64,000 nt of DNA from Gillisella terrae (GCF_004801395.1 NZ_SSOA01000002.1:496001-560000); one strand, 5' to 3'. Positions 10,259 through 19,907 are shown, numbered from the stretch's first letter. The notes: generated by a model from the sequence alone, not told the origin. Program-made: numbers and translations.

Positions 10259-10741
10259 CTATTTTGCAACCGTTGTGCGCACTTGCTTGGCAATCCGATC
10301 CAGCACGGCATTGACCAGCTTTGGCTCGTCTTCCTGGAAAAATGCGTGGGCGATCTCGACATATTCCGTCACAATCACCGCGACAGGAACATCCTTGCGC
10401 TCCAACAGCTCGAATGCGCCCGCGCGCAAAATGGCCCGCACGGTGCTATCGACACGCGCCAGCGACCAATCGTCCTGCAAGGCTTGACGGATCAGCGGGT
10501 CAATCTTGGTTTGATCGCGCACCACGCCGGAGACCAGCGAGCGAAACCACGAGGCATCGGCCTTGAGATAGGTGTCGCCATCCAGTTCCTGACCGAGACG
10601 GTGGGTCTCGTATTCGGCCACCACTTCCAGAACGCCGCTACCGGCCATATCCATCTGGTAAAGGGCCTGAACAGCAGCAAGGCGGGCAGCCCCACGCTGA
10701 TTGGCGGTTTTTACCGGCGGTGTTGTATGTTCACTCGTCAT
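10259..10741 (-). CDS. nusB: Transcription antitermination factor NusB
   Basis: The protein belongs to the all-helical NusB family, with [19 protein letters not shown] at the N-terminus (the basic boxA RNA-binding surface) and a core of [20 protein letters not shown], then [19 protein letters not shown] and the terminal [13 protein letters not shown]. NusB with NusE binds boxA RNA and allows read-through of rRNA operons. I place the start at 10741 (MTSEHTTPP), four bases after the ribH stop. The longer frame from 10756 would overlap ribH. The ribH-nusB order is conserved. Confidence 0.95.
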   Translation of the reverse strand: MTSEHTTPPVKTANQRGAARLAAVQALYQMDMAGSGVLEVVAEYETHRLGQELDGDTYLKADASWFRSLVSGVVRDQTKIDPLIRQALQDDWSLARVDSTVRAILRAGAFELLERKDVPVAVIVTEYVEIAHAFFQEDEPKLVNAVLDRIAKQVRTTVAK

Positions 10742-10745
10742 GCTT

Positions 10746-11204
10746 TCAGCCACCAAATCTCTGCTTCAAGGCAATCATCGTCAAAGCGGCGCGGGCAGCA
10801 AAGCCGCCCTTGTCTTTGTCAGACCGCTTAACGCGTGCCCAAGCCTGTTCATCATTTTCAACGGTCAGAATGCCATTGCCAATGGCAAGCGATTCCGACA
10901 CGGACAAATCCATCAATGCGCGCGAGGATTCATTGGCGACAATATCAAAATGATAGGTCTCTCCGCGAATAACCATGCCGAGCGCCACATAACCATCATA
11001 GACCACGCCGCCATTGTCGGCACCATCCAGCGCCATGGAAATCGCAGCCGGAATTTCCAGCGCGCCCATAACGGTGACGATATCGTAGCTAGCGCCCGCT
11101 TCATCCAGCGCCGCCTTGGCACCGTCCAGCAGCGCATCTGCCATATCGTCATAAAAACGCGCCTCAACAATAAGCAGGTGCGGTGCAGAAGAAAGATCAG
11201 ACAT
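10746..11204 (-). CDS. ribH: 6,7-dimethyl-8-ribityllumazine synthase
   Basis: RibH condenses 5-amino-6-ribitylaminouracil with 3,4-dihydroxy-2-butanone 4-phosphate, the penultimate riboflavin step. The 152 residues include [11 protein letters not shown], then [12 protein letters not shown], the phosphate/substrate loop [18 protein letters not shown] with the catalytic His, and PIGNGILTV-type residues ([16 protein letters not shown]). It is followed by nusB. In many rhizobia ribE lies directly upstream; here ribE is almost 900 bp away, with a small opposite-strand gene in the gap. Confidence 0.96.
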   Translation of the reverse strand: MSDLSSAPHLLIVEARFYDDMADALLDGAKAALDEAGASYDIVTVMGALEIPAAISMALDGADNGGVVYDGYVALGMVIRGETYHFDIVANESSRALMDLSVSESLAIGNGILTVENDEQAWARVKRSDKDKGGFAARAALTMIALKQRFGG

Positions 11205-11694
11205 GAGCGGTCACTCCGGGAACGGGCGGATGAAATGGCAATGATTGGATGCGCGGTCAAACCACGCTCACACCGCAATGGCAAGTGTTTTTCGCAAGAA
11301 CCGGCATAAATGCGTCATAATGACGGGGCAGCGAGCCAATCCGCACATTTTTGTGATGGCGCTCTCTCGTCATCATTTTCACAGCCGCTGAGCTGCAAAT
11401 GGCGCTGAAATGCGAAATCCACGCCAGCATAACCGCATGGGCCATCGATTGCGTTTACCCTTTAAGTCTTTGCTGTTCATCATCAATTTCAAAGCACCGG
11501 CAGCAGCAGACGCAAACCTGCCTCTCTCCACTGCGCTGTCACCCCAAAACGGGCTTTTTGATGAACAGCAAGATGACATATTTGTAATTGCTTTCAACCG
11601 CTTGAGGGGTGGAAAATCCCAAAATGCGGGCGCACATCTATCAGCATCGGCCCATGATCGGGCTTGATCGTTGTTGTGAAGCAGGAGACGACCG
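11205..11694. other. 490-bp gene-free stretch between ribH and a divergent small gene
   Basis: No open frame here has a convincing start or coding character on either strand. It must contain the ribH-nusB promoter and that of the small gene at 11695. I looked for an FMN (RFN) riboswitch before ribH and did not see its conserved GGGGC..GGGTGAAATTCC core. A small inverted repeat GCCC/GGGC around ATGATC lies at about 11650. Confidence 0.55.
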
Positions 11695-12039
11695 ATGAGC
11701 AATGTCGGACATGTATTTAGTGCATCCACCATTGGAGCTGTTGTGTTTGGCGGTGTGCAAGGCGCAGAATTTGCAAACAGCCCCGAAGACAGCGTACAAC
11801 CTTTTATCAATAGCCAATTCAATATCGTTCCCATCAGCACATTGAATCCGGGCGATCCAGCCTATCTCACCTTTGCCTCGCAAAGCCCGCACGCTTTGCA
11901 GGCCAGAAAGCTGCAAGCCGCGATTTTCGCCACCCCCAAAGCCATGAAACAGCTCTTGGCCCGCCACGTTGAGGTCACATCCGTTGTTGGCCTGATGCAA
12001 ACAACCGATGGCACAACAACGCTTTATGTGGCTGATTAA
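11695..12039 (+). CDS. Hypothetical protein, 114 residues
   Basis: I do not recognise this protein. An AGGAGACGACCG ribosome-binding site with eight-base spacing and a clean ATG support it as a real gene. It begins MSNVGHVFSASTIGAVVFGG, has no strong signal peptide, a moderately hydrophobic start, and a middle rich in S, P and small residues (SPHALQARKLQAAIFATPKAMKQLL), ending with a beta-like TDGTTTLYVAD. It is transcribed against the flanking rib genes and followed by a hairpin at 12058-12082. Its position inside the riboflavin cluster is notable, but nothing in the sequence links it to flavin. Confidence 0.6.
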   Translation: MSNVGHVFSASTIGAVVFGGVQGAEFANSPEDSVQPFINSQFNIVPISTLNPGDPAYLTFASQSPHALQARKLQAAIFATPKAMKQLLARHVEVTSVVGLMQTTDGTTTLYVAD

Positions 12040-12057
12040 CAGACCCTGTATTGGTGA

Positions 12058-12082
12058 GCTTGCGTCAAGGCGTGACGCAAGC
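12058..12082. terminator. Candidate hairpin terminator between convergent genes
   Basis: GCTTGCGTCA and TGACGCAAGC form a perfect 10-bp stem around AGGCG. It lies between the stop of the 114-residue gene and the ribE stop. There is no long T run on either side, so it may be a weak bidirectional terminator or an mRNA-stabilising hairpin. Confidence 0.5.
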
Positions 12083-12090
12083 GTCGCTTA

Positions 12091-12711
12091 TCAAAGGCCC
12101 GTGGATGCAGGAAACTCGGCCAATCGCGCCGCATAACGCGCCATGGTATCCACTTCGAAATTCACAAAATCGCCCACCTTGCGCTCACCCCATGTGGTGA
12201 CATCCAGCGTGTGGCGGATCAGCAAAATATCGAAATCGCAGTGGTTGACGGCATTGACCGTGAGGGATGTGCCATCCAGCGCCACTGACCCCTTGGGGGC
12301 CACAAAGCGCGCCAAATGCTCTGGCACCCGCAGCGTATAGCGCGTGGCATCGCCCTCACTTTTTACTGCGATAATTTCAGCCTTGCCATCAACATGGCCA
12401 GACACAATGTGGCCGCCCAGCTCATCGCCAATTTTAAGCGAGCGCTCCAGATTGATGCGTGTGCCTTTTTTCCACGCGCCAATGGTGGTCAGCCGAAGGG
12501 CTTCTTCCCAGGCCTCCACTTCAAACCAGCGTTCATTGCTGCCTTCACCGGGCAGGCCCGTGACCGTCAGGCATGTGCCGGAATGGGCAATGGAAGCGCC
12601 CATATCAATGGTGGCGGGGTCATAGCTGGTGGCAATGCGCAGCCGAATGCCTTCTTTCAGAGGCGTGATATCTTCAACCGTGCCAACGTCTGTCACAATG
12701 CCTGTAAACAT
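12091..12711 (-). CDS. ribE: Riboflavin synthase, alpha subunit
   Basis: RibE dismutates two lumazines to riboflavin. The 206 residues show the two-barrel duplication: the first half starts MFTGIVTDVG and contains GASIAHSGTCLTV; the second contains DELGGHIVSGHVDG and VALDGTSLTVN. The ATG at 12711 overlaps the ribD stop as TGATG, implying coupling. The order ribD-ribE follows nrdR. A TTG one codon upstream is in frame but unlikely to be the start. Confidence 0.95.
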   Translation of the reverse strand: MFTGIVTDVGTVEDITPLKEGIRLRIATSYDPATIDMGASIAHSGTCLTVTGLPGEGSNERWFEVEAWEEALRLTTIGAWKKGTRINLERSLKIGDELGGHIVSGHVDGKAEIIAVKSEGDATRYTLRVPEHLARFVAPKGSVALDGTSLTVNAVNHCDFDILLIRHTLDVTTWGERKVGDFVNFEVDTMARYAARLAEFPASTGL

Positions 12712-13808
12712 CAACGATCTCTTTCATATTCATCAAACTGATCAGCACCGAAGCGCGCATGGCGCACATGCCGGAATGTGGATGGTATATTGGCGCGGCC
12801 AAGCGGTGATGCAAGGCCATCACGGCCGATTTCAACGGCACCTTGATAGAGATGAAGCCGATCCACCAGATCAGCCTCCAGAAACGCCTTGGCTACAGTT
12901 GCTCCGCCTTCAACCAACACAGACGAAACCCCAAGCGTTGCGAGACGCGCAAGCAGATCGCTGAGATCAGCAACCTTTATCACCTCGACAGCTTGATCCT
13001 TCAGCGCCATTTCCCGCGCGGAAAATGCCGCATCGCAGCGAAAATCGGTTGGATTGCAACAGGCACAGGCGGTTCGTACGCGGTCTGCTGTGGACGCAAG
13101 CGTGGATGAAAGAGGCAATTCCAGACGACGATCCAGCACAATACGCAAGGGGGAGCGATGCTCCATACCCTTCAAGCGCACGGTAAGTTCGGGATTATCT
13201 GCCGTCGCGGTGCCGATCCCCACCAGAATAGCGTCGGTTTCAGCCCGCAAAAGCTGCACCTGCGTGCGGGCAATGGGGCCAGTGATGGCGACCTGCCCCT
13301 CGCCTTTTTTGCCAATCATGCCATCAGCAGAAATGGCAAGTTTCAAAATCACCTGCGCACGCTTGCAGACGTGCCGGGTGAGATAGGCTGAAAGCCCCCT
13401 CGCCGCGTCCGTGTGCAAAACGCCCGTGACCACCTCGATCCCAGCATCTGCCAAAATGGCCAGACCGCGACCCGAAACACGCGGGTCTGGGTCTGTCACC
13501 GCCACAACAACCCGCGCAACACCAGCTGCCACCAGCGCATTGGCGCAAGGCGGCGTTTTGCCATAATGCGAGCAAGGCTCCAATGTCACATAAACGGTAG
13601 CACCCTTGGCCCGCGCACCGGCCATGGCCAGCGCTTGCGGCTCCGCATGGGGCCGTCCGCCAATAGCGGTGACGCCCTCACCAATAATTTCGCCGTCTTT
13701 GACAACGACACAGCCAACCGAGGGGTTTGTTGCGGTTTGACCGAGATGAGAACGACCCAACCGAATGGCAGCCGCCATGAAACGGCGATCGTCAGCCTCA
13801 ACGCGCAT
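12711..13808 (-). CDS. ribD: Bifunctional pyrimidine deaminase/reductase
   Basis: RibD carries out the deaminase and reductase steps from the GTP-derived pyrimidine toward 5-amino-6-ribitylaminouracil. The N-terminal deaminase half has the zinc site HAEPQAL and TLEPCSHYGKTPPCANAL; the C-terminal half is a dihydrofolate-reductase-like domain starting near QVILKLAISADGMIG, with GIGTATADNPELTVR and SSVLVEGGATVAKAFLE. The total of 365 residues is normal. It sits 4 bp downstream of nrdR and overlaps ribE. Confidence 0.95.
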   Translation of the reverse strand: MRVEADDRRFMAAAIRLGRSHLGQTATNPSVGCVVVKDGEIIGEGVTAIGGRPHAEPQALAMAGARAKGATVYVTLEPCSHYGKTPPCANALVAAGVARVVVAVTDPDPRVSGRGLAILADAGIEVVTGVLHTDAARGLSAYLTRHVCKRAQVILKLAISADGMIGKKGEGQVAITGPIARTQVQLLRAETDAILVGIGTATADNPELTVRLKGMEHRSPLRIVLDRRLELPLSSTLASTADRVRTACACCNPTDFRCDAAFSAREMALKDQAVEVIKVADLSDLLARLATLGVSSVLVEGGATVAKAFLEADLVDRLHLYQGAVEIGRDGLASPLGRANIPSTFRHVRHARFGADQFDEYERDR

Positions 13809-13812
13809 CCGC

Positions 13813-14289
13813 TTATTCCGGATCTATATCTCGAGATATTTTTGCGGTGATCTCCGAAATCACCTGCTCAAAATCCTCGGCGTGTGAGAAATCGCGATAG
13901 ACCGAGGCATAGCGCACAAAGGCCACATCATCGAGGCTCTTGAGCGCCTCAAGCACCTGCAAGCCGATGCGTTCCGACGAAATTTCTACCTCGCCCGAGC
14001 TTTCCAGCCGACGTACGATGCCAGAGACGGCGCGCTCGATCCGGTCACGCTCGACCGGGCGTTTGCGCAGTGCGATCTCGAAAGACCGCACCAGCTTTTC
14101 ACGATCAAAGGGAGCCTTGCGGCCCGTTTTTTTCAACACGGTCAGCTCGCGCAATTGCACGCGCTCAAACGTGGTGAAGCGGCCACCACAATCCGGGCAA
14201 ATTCTGCGCCGACGGATGGCAGTATTATCCTCCGCCGGACGCGAATCCTTCACCTGGGTGTCATCTGAACCGCAAAACGGGCACCGCAT
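13813..14289 (-). CDS. nrdR: Transcriptional repressor NrdR
   Basis: NrdR senses ATP/dATP and represses ribonucleotide reductase genes. The zinc ribbon is [16 protein letters not shown] with the second pair CPDCGGRF, followed by [16 protein letters not shown] and the ATP-cone ([18 protein letters not shown]). The 158 residues are the usual length. The order glyA-nrdR-ribD is conserved in Rhizobiales. It begins 12 bp after glyA. Confidence 0.96.
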   Translation of the reverse strand: MRCPFCGSDDTQVKDSRPAEDNTAIRRRRICPDCGGRFTTFERVQLRELTVLKKTGRKAPFDREKLVRSFEIALRKRPVERDRIERAVSGIVRRLESSGEVEISSERIGLQVLEALKSLDDVAFVRYASVYRDFSHAEDFEQVISEITAKISRDIDPE

Positions 14290-14301
14290 GCAATGTTTCC
14301 C

Positions 14302-15591
14302 TTACAGATAAGGGTACATGGGGAAGCGGCCTGTCAGCGCCACGACCTTGTCGCGCACCGATGCTTCAACCGCCGCATTGCCTTCATCCGAATTGGCAAC
14401 CTTCAGTCCGTCGAGCACTTCGACAATCAGGTTACCGATTTCGATGAACTCGGCTTCCTTGAAACCACGGGTCGTGCCAGCCGGGGTGCCGAGGCGGATA
14501 CCGGAGGTTACAAATGGCTTTTCAGGGTCGAACGGAATGCCGTTCTTGTTGCAGGTGACGTAAGCGCGGCCAAGGGCAGCTTCTGCGCGCTTGCCGGTGG
14601 CGTTTTTCTTGCGCAGGTCCACCAGCATCAGGTGGTTGTCGGTGCCGCCAGAGACAATGTCCAGACCGCCCTTGACGAGCGTTTCCGACAGAGCCTTGGC
14701 GTTCTTGACGATCTGAGCTGCATAATCCTTGAACTCAGGCTGCAAAGCTTCACCGAAGGCGACGGCCTTTGCGGCAATGACATGCATCAGCGGACCGCCC
14801 TGAAGGCCGGGGAACACAGCCGAGTTGAACTTCTTGGCCAGATCCTCATCATTGGTCAGGATCATACCGCCGCGTGGGCCGCGCAGCGACTTATGAGTCG
14901 TGGTTGTGGCAACATGGCAGTGCGGGAATGGCGATGGATGCTGACCACCCGCCACCAGACCGGCGATATGGGCCATATCAACCATCAGGTAAGCGCCGAC
15001 TTCATCAGCGATTTCACGGAAACGCTTCCAGTCCCAGATGCGGGAATAGGCTGTGCCGCCAGCAATGATCAGCTTTGGCTTGTGCTTGCGGGCTGATTCG
15101 GCAACGGCGTCCATATCCAGCAGGTTGTCGCCTTCGCGCACGCCGTAAGATACAACATTGAACCACTTGCCAGACATGTTGACCGGCGAGCCGTGGGTCA
15201 AATGCCCCCCGGAGTTGAGGTCGAGGCCCATGAACGTATCACCGGGCTGCAACAGCGCCAGAAACACGGCCTGGTTCATCTGCGAACCGGAGTTGGGCTG
15301 CACATTGGCAAAATTGACGCCAAACAGCTTCTTGGCGCGCTCGATCGCCAGTTCTTCGGCAATATCAACAAACTGACAGCCGCCGTAATAGCGCTTGCCT
15401 GGATAGCCTTCGGCATATTTGTTAGTCATGATCGAGCCTTGCGCTTCCAGCACGGCGCGCGAGACGATGTTTTCCGAAGCGATCAATTCAATCTCATGGC
15501 GTTGGCGACCGAGCTCCTTCTCAATCGCGCCAAAGATTTCCGGATCCGAGTCGGCAAGTGAGCGAGAAAAGAAAGCATCGGTATTTGTCAT
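14302..15591 (-). CDS. glyA: Serine hydroxymethyltransferase
   Basis: GlyA converts serine and tetrahydrofolate to glycine and methylene-THF, using PLP. The 429 residues contain the PLP-lysine motif [16 protein letters not shown] (Lys about residue 240), with [19 protein letters not shown] and the tetrahydrofolate-site [15 protein letters not shown]. The ATG at 15591 (MTNTDAFF) follows GGAG at about nine bases; a longer open frame to 15753 lacks a good start. It is the first gene of the glyA-nrdR-ribD-ribE run. Confidence 0.97.
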   Translation of the reverse strand: MTNTDAFFSRSLADSDPEIFGAIEKELGRQRHEIELIASENIVSRAVLEAQGSIMTNKYAEGYPGKRYYGGCQFVDIAEELAIERAKKLFGVNFANVQPNSGSQMNQAVFLALLQPGDTFMGLDLNSGGHLTHGSPVNMSGKWFNVVSYGVREGDNLLDMDAVAESARKHKPKLIIAGGTAYSRIWDWKRFREIADEVGAYLMVDMAHIAGLVAGGQHPSPFPHCHVATTTTHKSLRGPRGGMILTNDEDLAKKFNSAVFPGLQGGPLMHVIAAKAVAFGEALQPEFKDYAAQIVKNAKALSETLVKGGLDIVSGGTDNHLMLVDLRKKNATGKRAEAALGRAYVTCNKNGIPFDPEKPFVTSGIRLGTPAGTTRGFKEAEFIEIGNLIVEVLDGLKVANSDEGNAAVEASVRDKVVALTGRFPMYPYL

Positions 15592-15740
15592 GATCGCAGT
15601 CTCCTGAAAGCGTGGATGCCCCGGCGTATTAACGCCCCCGAGAGGTAATCGCAAGACAACAGAGCGACATTTGCAAGCCAAAGAGCGAGAGACAGCGCTT
15701 GTTCTTCGCTTGTGGCGGCCCGTCGGCGGAAAAACAGAAA

Positions 15741-15774
15741 AAAAGGGCCGCACAGGATTTGCGCGGCCCTTTTT
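15741..15774. terminator. Bidirectional-looking terminator between glyA and the L,D-transpeptidase gene
   Basis: AAAAGGGCCGC and GCGGCCCTTTT form a strong inverted repeat flanked by A and T runs on both sides. It lies downstream of the stop of the minus-strand L,D-transpeptidase gene... that is, between its 3' side and the glyA promoter region, so it should end transcription of ldtP before glyA. Confidence 0.85.
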
Positions 15775-15795
15775 AAAAACATGAAAAACGAAAGC

Positions 15796-17124
15796 TTATT
15801 GCCGTGGCAAATTATCGTCTTCGATATTGCCGGGGTTTTGCTCCACGCCAATGTTGGTTTGCAATGCAAGCTGTGCGTCACCATCGCGCTGATAGATATC
15901 GTCGCGGAACTGCACAACATTGTCCTTGGCAGACCATGCCGTGATGTAAACGATGTACACCGGCACTTCCTGTGCCAGCTTGATCACTGTGTTCTGACGA
16001 GTCGAAATTACCCGTTCAATCTGCTGGCGCGGCCAGCCGGGTGTATCTTTCAGCAGCCATGTGGTGAGATCGCGCACGTTCTGAACGCGCATGCAGCCGG
16101 ATGATTCAAAGCGCATCAGCTTGTTGAACAGGCCTTGCTGCGGCGTATCATGCAGATATTCATTGTTCGGATTATGGAAGTTGATTTTGGTCGAAGCCAT
16201 GGCGTTGATTTTGCCGGGATCCTGACGGAACATCAGGTTTGGCGCCTTGGGCGCATTCCAGTCCACGGTTTCCGGTGCAACTTCCTGTCCCTTGTTGTCG
16301 AACAGGCGGATGTTGTTGCGGGCCAGATAGGTCGGATCCTTGCGCATCAGCGGCACAATGTCCTTTTCGACAATCGAACGCGGCGCGGTCCAGTAAGGAT
16401 TGAGAATGACTTCATAAATCTTGGAATTGATCGGATGTGTCGGACGCGAGATACGGCCAACAATCGCATTGGTGTGCAGCGCCACACGGTCGCCTTCAAC
16501 CGCCTCGATATTCATGGCGGGAATATTGACCATCACGTAGCGCGGACCCAGATCGCCTGACATCGACTGCAAGCGCACAAGATTGGTGTTCAACTGGTTG
16601 AGGCGAACAGCAGCAGAGATATTCATGGCCTTCAGGGTATATTCGCCAAGAGCGCCGTCTGGCGGCAAGCCATGACGCGCCTGAAACCGCTTTACGGCAC
16701 CGTCCACATAGGTATCGAAGGAATCAGACAGGCCAGCTTCACGGGCAAGGTCACCAGAGATCATCAGGCGCTGGCGCAACACCTGCACGCTCGGATCAAT
16801 CACACCCAGCTTCAACTTGACGGTTGGATTGACCATGGGCCAACCGCCTTGCGAAACAATTTGCTGATATTGGGCAATGACGTTTTGCAAAATTGGCAGA
16901 TTGGTCGCACTCAACAAAGGCGTATTGGATGTCACCATCGCCGTTGCGCGCGAGGTCTGGGCATCAAACTGGTCATCCCAATTGCCACGGCTGCGCGCAT
17001 TGATCACTTCATCAACAGCAGACTGAGCCGCAGCTTGACCGGCAATCGCCGATGCGCCAACGAGCGCTGCGCCCATAAGGAGTCCGCGACGTGAGACCGC
17101 AACCAGATTTGTCTTGTCTGCCAT
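15796..17124 (-). CDS. ldtP: Tat-exported L,D-transpeptidase (YkuD domain)
   Basis: The 442-residue precursor begins with a twin-arginine signal (SRRGLLMGAALVGASA, then AAAQS cleavage region), so it is exported folded to the periplasm. A peptidoglycan-binding-like domain (DTYVDGAVKRFQARHGLPP, GALGEYTLKAMN) is followed by the YkuD catalytic domain; the active-site motif is HDTPQQGLF followed by SSGCMRVQN with the catalytic Cys. It should form 3-3 peptidoglycan cross-links or attach outer-membrane proteins to peptidoglycan, the roles known for the family. The start at 17124 matches MADKTNLVAV; the longer frame to 17280 is non-coding leader. It lies 344 bp downstream of the ldtR-like regulator on the same strand, and LdtR controls ldtP in Liberibacter and Sinorhizobium. 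Confidence 0.9.
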   Translation of the reverse strand: MADKTNLVAVSRRGLLMGAALVGASAIAGQAAAQSAVDEVINARSRGNWDDQFDAQTSRATAMVTSNTPLLSATNLPILQNVIAQYQQIVSQGGWPMVNPTVKLKLGVIDPSVQVLRQRLMISGDLAREAGLSDSFDTYVDGAVKRFQARHGLPPDGALGEYTLKAMNISAAVRLNQLNTNLVRLQSMSGDLGPRYVMVNIPAMNIEAVEGDRVALHTNAIVGRISRPTHPINSKIYEVILNPYWTAPRSIVEKDIVPLMRKDPTYLARNNIRLFDNKGQEVAPETVDWNAPKAPNLMFRQDPGKINAMASTKINFHNPNNEYLHDTPQQGLFNKLMRFESSGCMRVQNVRDLTTWLLKDTPGWPRQQIERVISTRQNTVIKLAQEVPVYIVYITAWSAKDNVVQFRDDIYQRDGDAQLALQTNIGVEQNPGNIEDDNLPRQ

Positions 17125-17468
17125 ATTCACAATTTCCCTAACGATCCGCCGATCATAACACACCCAGCCTGTGCCAACCCAATATTGGCAGCATAAGCAA
17201 AACGAATTTCCCGACCCGAGAAATGCGCCAGGAACCCCTTTGTTCCATCTGCTTCTTAGCCTTTCTGGCTGACATATCAATATGGCTAAAGCTTGTCAGA
17301 TCAAAAAGCATGCCAACAGCTATTCGCCGTTTGAGTGTGCTTTTATTGTCGCAGCGAGCGCGTGCCTCCCCACGGCCGTCGGGCAAAAATCATGCGCCCG
17401 TCAGCCCAATGGTGCAAGCCGCGTATCGACAGGGAATGAATGCCTGTTTCAAAAAAGCAGACACCCTA
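17125..17468. other. Long ldtR-ldtP intergenic region
   Basis: These 344 bp hold no gene that I can support. They should contain the ldtP promoter and any LdtR operator, but I could not define one by eye. A clear repeat or riboswitch was not seen. Confidence 0.5.
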
Positions 17469-17981
17469 TTACATGCGATAGGCGATCGTATCATTCCAGA
17501 AGCGATCAAGACGCTGAAGCAGCGTGTTCATCTGGTTGAATTCATTGGTGCCAATGCCGCCCACCTTCTGGATCGAGCCAACGTGACGCTCATAGAGCTT
17601 TGCAACGGTTTCTGCGATGTCCTGACCTTCTTCTGTCAGCGAAATGCGAACCGAGCGGCGGTCAACCCGCGAACGGGAGTGATTGATGAAGCCAAGGTCC
17701 ACCAGCTTCTTGACGTTGTAGGACACGTTGGAGCCGAGATAGTAACCGCGCGAGCGCAGCTCACCGGCGGTCAATTCTGAGTTACCGATGTTGAACAGCA
17801 ACAAAGCCTGCACTGCATTGACGTCATTGCGACCCTGACGGTCGAACTCGTCCTTGATCACATCGAGCAGACGACGGTGCAGACGCTCTACCAAATGCAA
17901 CGAGTCGAGGTAGAGAGAACGGATGGCCTGCTCTTCCTGATCAACGGCGGAAACCTGTGGTTTGATATTGGTGTTGGTCAT
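17469..17981 (-). CDS. ldtR: MarR-family regulator, LdtR type
   Basis: The 170 residues form a MarR winged-helix dimer: dimer helices at SLYLDSLHLVERLHRRLLD and the C-terminal QMNTLLQRLDRFWNDTIAYRM, and the DNA-binding part TAGELRSRGYYLGSNVSYNVKKL with the wing SRSRVDRRSVRISLTEEG. The sequence and position next to an L,D-transpeptidase gene match LdtR, which in Liberibacter and Sinorhizobium regulates ldtP and osmotic-stress tolerance. The ATG at 17981 follows GAGG with eight-base spacing. The ligand is unknown here. Confidence 0.85.
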   Translation of the reverse strand: MTNTNIKPQVSAVDQEEQAIRSLYLDSLHLVERLHRRLLDVIKDEFDRQGRNDVNAVQALLLFNIGNSELTAGELRSRGYYLGSNVSYNVKKLVDLGFINHSRSRVDRRSVRISLTEEGQDIAETVAKLYERHVGSIQKVGGIGTNEFNQMNTLLQRLDRFWNDTIAYRM

Positions 17982-18130
17982 TTTTTCTGCCTCACTGTTT
18001 TGGGTGGCGGTTATGTTTGTTTTCTCCCGCCTTGAGACAGACAATATCGAATACCCATAAAATTCTATTTAAAACGCAAGCTTAACAGAGACTTACCATT
18101 CACAGGCTTTGTATCAGGGTAAACCAAATC

Positions 18131-18550
18131 TTATTGGGAGCGAGAAGCCCGCTTTTCCAGCATGATCGCCACACGAAACGCCACATAGACGACAGCCACA
18201 ATGATGTGAAAGGTGATCAGCAATGGATTTTCACCAAAAATCTTTGGCCAGAAACCATACATTAAGATTTGCGCCAGCGCCCCGATTGCCCAGATCACCG
18301 GCCCCCAGGACACCGTCATCCACAGACCCAGACTGGACACGGGAAAAATAACCGCCAGCGAACAGGTGGTGATGCGCCATGGCACGGTCAAAAGATCGAA
18401 GCGCGCGAGACCATTGTGGGAATAGCCAACCAGCATGGCCCAAAACTCGAGGCCAAACCAAAGAGCAATAAAAGCAACAATACGGAGGAAGACCACAAAC
18501 AGGACATCCGTGATGCTGAACTTCGGAGTATGAACGCTATCATCAATCAT
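18131..18550 (-). CDS. Small membrane protein (DUF6163-like)
   Basis: This 139-residue protein has four predicted hydrophobic segments: VLFVVFLRIVAFIALWFGLE, TCSLAVIFPVSSLGLWMTV, VIWAIGALAQILMYG and ITFHIIVAVVYVAFRVAIML, ending in a basic tail. I recall it as the DUF6163 family adjacent to hemB in rhizobia; the name is from memory. No catalytic motif is seen and its function is unknown. The start at 18550 (MIDDSVHTPKF) is preferred over the longer frame to 18607. It is divergent from hemB. Confidence 0.7.
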   Translation of the reverse strand: MIDDSVHTPKFSITDVLFVVFLRIVAFIALWFGLEFWAMLVGYSHNGLARFDLLTVPWRITTCSLAVIFPVSSLGLWMTVSWGPVIWAIGALAQILMYGFWPKIFGENPLLITFHIIVAVVYVAFRVAIMLEKRASRSQ

Positions 18551-18812
18551 GGTGCCACGATAACCGCAATGCCGCGCCGCCGCCAGAGCCTTGGCGCGCA
18601 CATGCACCGAATTGGCTCACGCAAAATCCTGCCCCTCTCCTTTCCTCAGCAACGAGACTGATAAAGTCGATTTGTCGCAAGCGCGTGATCTTGATGGGCA
18701 AAAGGCGGGTTTCGTGTTAGGCCGTGGCACAAACAAAGATCTTGAGCGCCCGTTCCATAAACATCCGCATGGATGCGCTCAGATACGATCAAACAGAGAC
18801 TGGAGGCCAGCC

Positions 18813-19826
18813 ATGCACGACAAAACCCATCTGGTGGATCAGATCACCGGCCACCGACGCATGCGCCGCAATCGCAAGGCCGACTGGACCCGCCGACTGG
18901 TGCAAGAAAACCATCTCACAGTCAATGATCTGATATGGCCAATCTTTCTGGTGCCCGGAAAGGGTATTATCGACCCCATTCCAGCCATGCCCGGCGTCAA
19001 CCGTATGAGCGTTGACAAAGCGGTGGAAGCGGTCAAGCAGGCCGCCGATCTTGGCATTCCGGCCATTGCCACTTTCCCCAATATTGAAATGGAAAAGCGT
19101 GACCAAACCGGCTCTGCGATTCTGGATGCCAATAATCTTCTCAATGAAGCAACGGCAGCCTTCAAAAAACATGTCCCCAATATTGGGGTGATCACCGACG
19201 TGGCACTGGATCCTTTCACCAGCCACGGCCACGATGGCATTTTGCGTGGCGATATTATTGTCAATGACGAAACAGTCGATCAGGTGGTTCGCGCCGCCGT
19301 GATGCAGGCCGATGCCGGTTCCGACATCATCGCCCCGTCCGAAATGATGGATGGCCGCATTGGTGCCATTCGTCGTGGGTTGGATGCGGCAGGCCATCAG
19401 GATGTTGGCATCATGTCCTATGCCACCAAATTCTCGTCGGGCTATTATGGTCCCTACCGTGAAGCCATTTCGACCTCCGGCCTTTTGAAGGGCGACAAGA
19501 ACAGCTATTACATCAACCCCGCCAATGGCACAGAGGCGCTGCGCGATGCGACCCTTGATGTTGAAGAGGGTGCGGACATGCTGATGGTCAAACCCGGCCT
19601 GCCCTATATTGATATTTGCTGGCGCATGAAGGAAGCCTTTGGCCTTCCGGTTTTTGCCTATCAGGTATCAGGCGAATATTCGCAGATCAAAGCAGCAGGC
19701 ATGAATGGCTGGATTGACGAGCAAAGGGTGATGATGGAAACCCTGTTGTGCTTCAAGCGGGCCGGTTGCGATGGCATTTTGACCTATTTCGCGATCGAGG
19801 TCGCCAAAAAGCTGGCCAAAGGCTGA
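18813..19826 (+). CDS. hemB: Delta-aminolevulinic acid dehydratase (porphobilinogen synthase)
   Basis: HemB condenses two aminolevulinates to porphobilinogen in heme synthesis. The 337 residues include the two Schiff-base lysines, in MSYATKFSSGYYGPYR and in DMLMVKPGLPY. In place of the zinc-binding cysteine triad, the metal site reads VALDPFTSHGHDG, an Asp-type site of magnesium/potassium-dependent PBGS enzymes, as in other alphaproteobacteria. The ATG at 18813 follows TGGAGG by about six bases; the long upstream extension is not coding. Confidence 0.96.
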   Translation: MHDKTHLVDQITGHRRMRRNRKADWTRRLVQENHLTVNDLIWPIFLVPGKGIIDPIPAMPGVNRMSVDKAVEAVKQAADLGIPAIATFPNIEMEKRDQTGSAILDANNLLNEATAAFKKHVPNIGVITDVALDPFTSHGHDGILRGDIIVNDETVDQVVRAAVMQADAGSDIIAPSEMMDGRIGAIRRGLDAAGHQDVGIMSYATKFSSGYYGPYREAISTSGLLKGDKNSYYINPANGTEALRDATLDVEEGADMLMVKPGLPYIDICWRMKEAFGLPVFAYQVSGEYSQIKAAGMNGWIDEQRVMMETLLCFKRAGCDGILTYFAIEVAKKLAKG

Positions 19827-19907
19827 CTTTGGGTTGATTTTTCAGGGGCGAAATTGAAACTCGGGTCGAAACTTCCCATATCATGGTCAATCACCAAGGA
19901 GATGATG

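Noticed and set aside
11205-11694. FMN riboswitch before ribH
   Set aside because: The RFN core bases are not present on either strand.
14293-15096. Open frame of 267 codons antisense to glyA
   Set aside because: Same reason: it mirrors a conserved gene and has no start signal or family motif.
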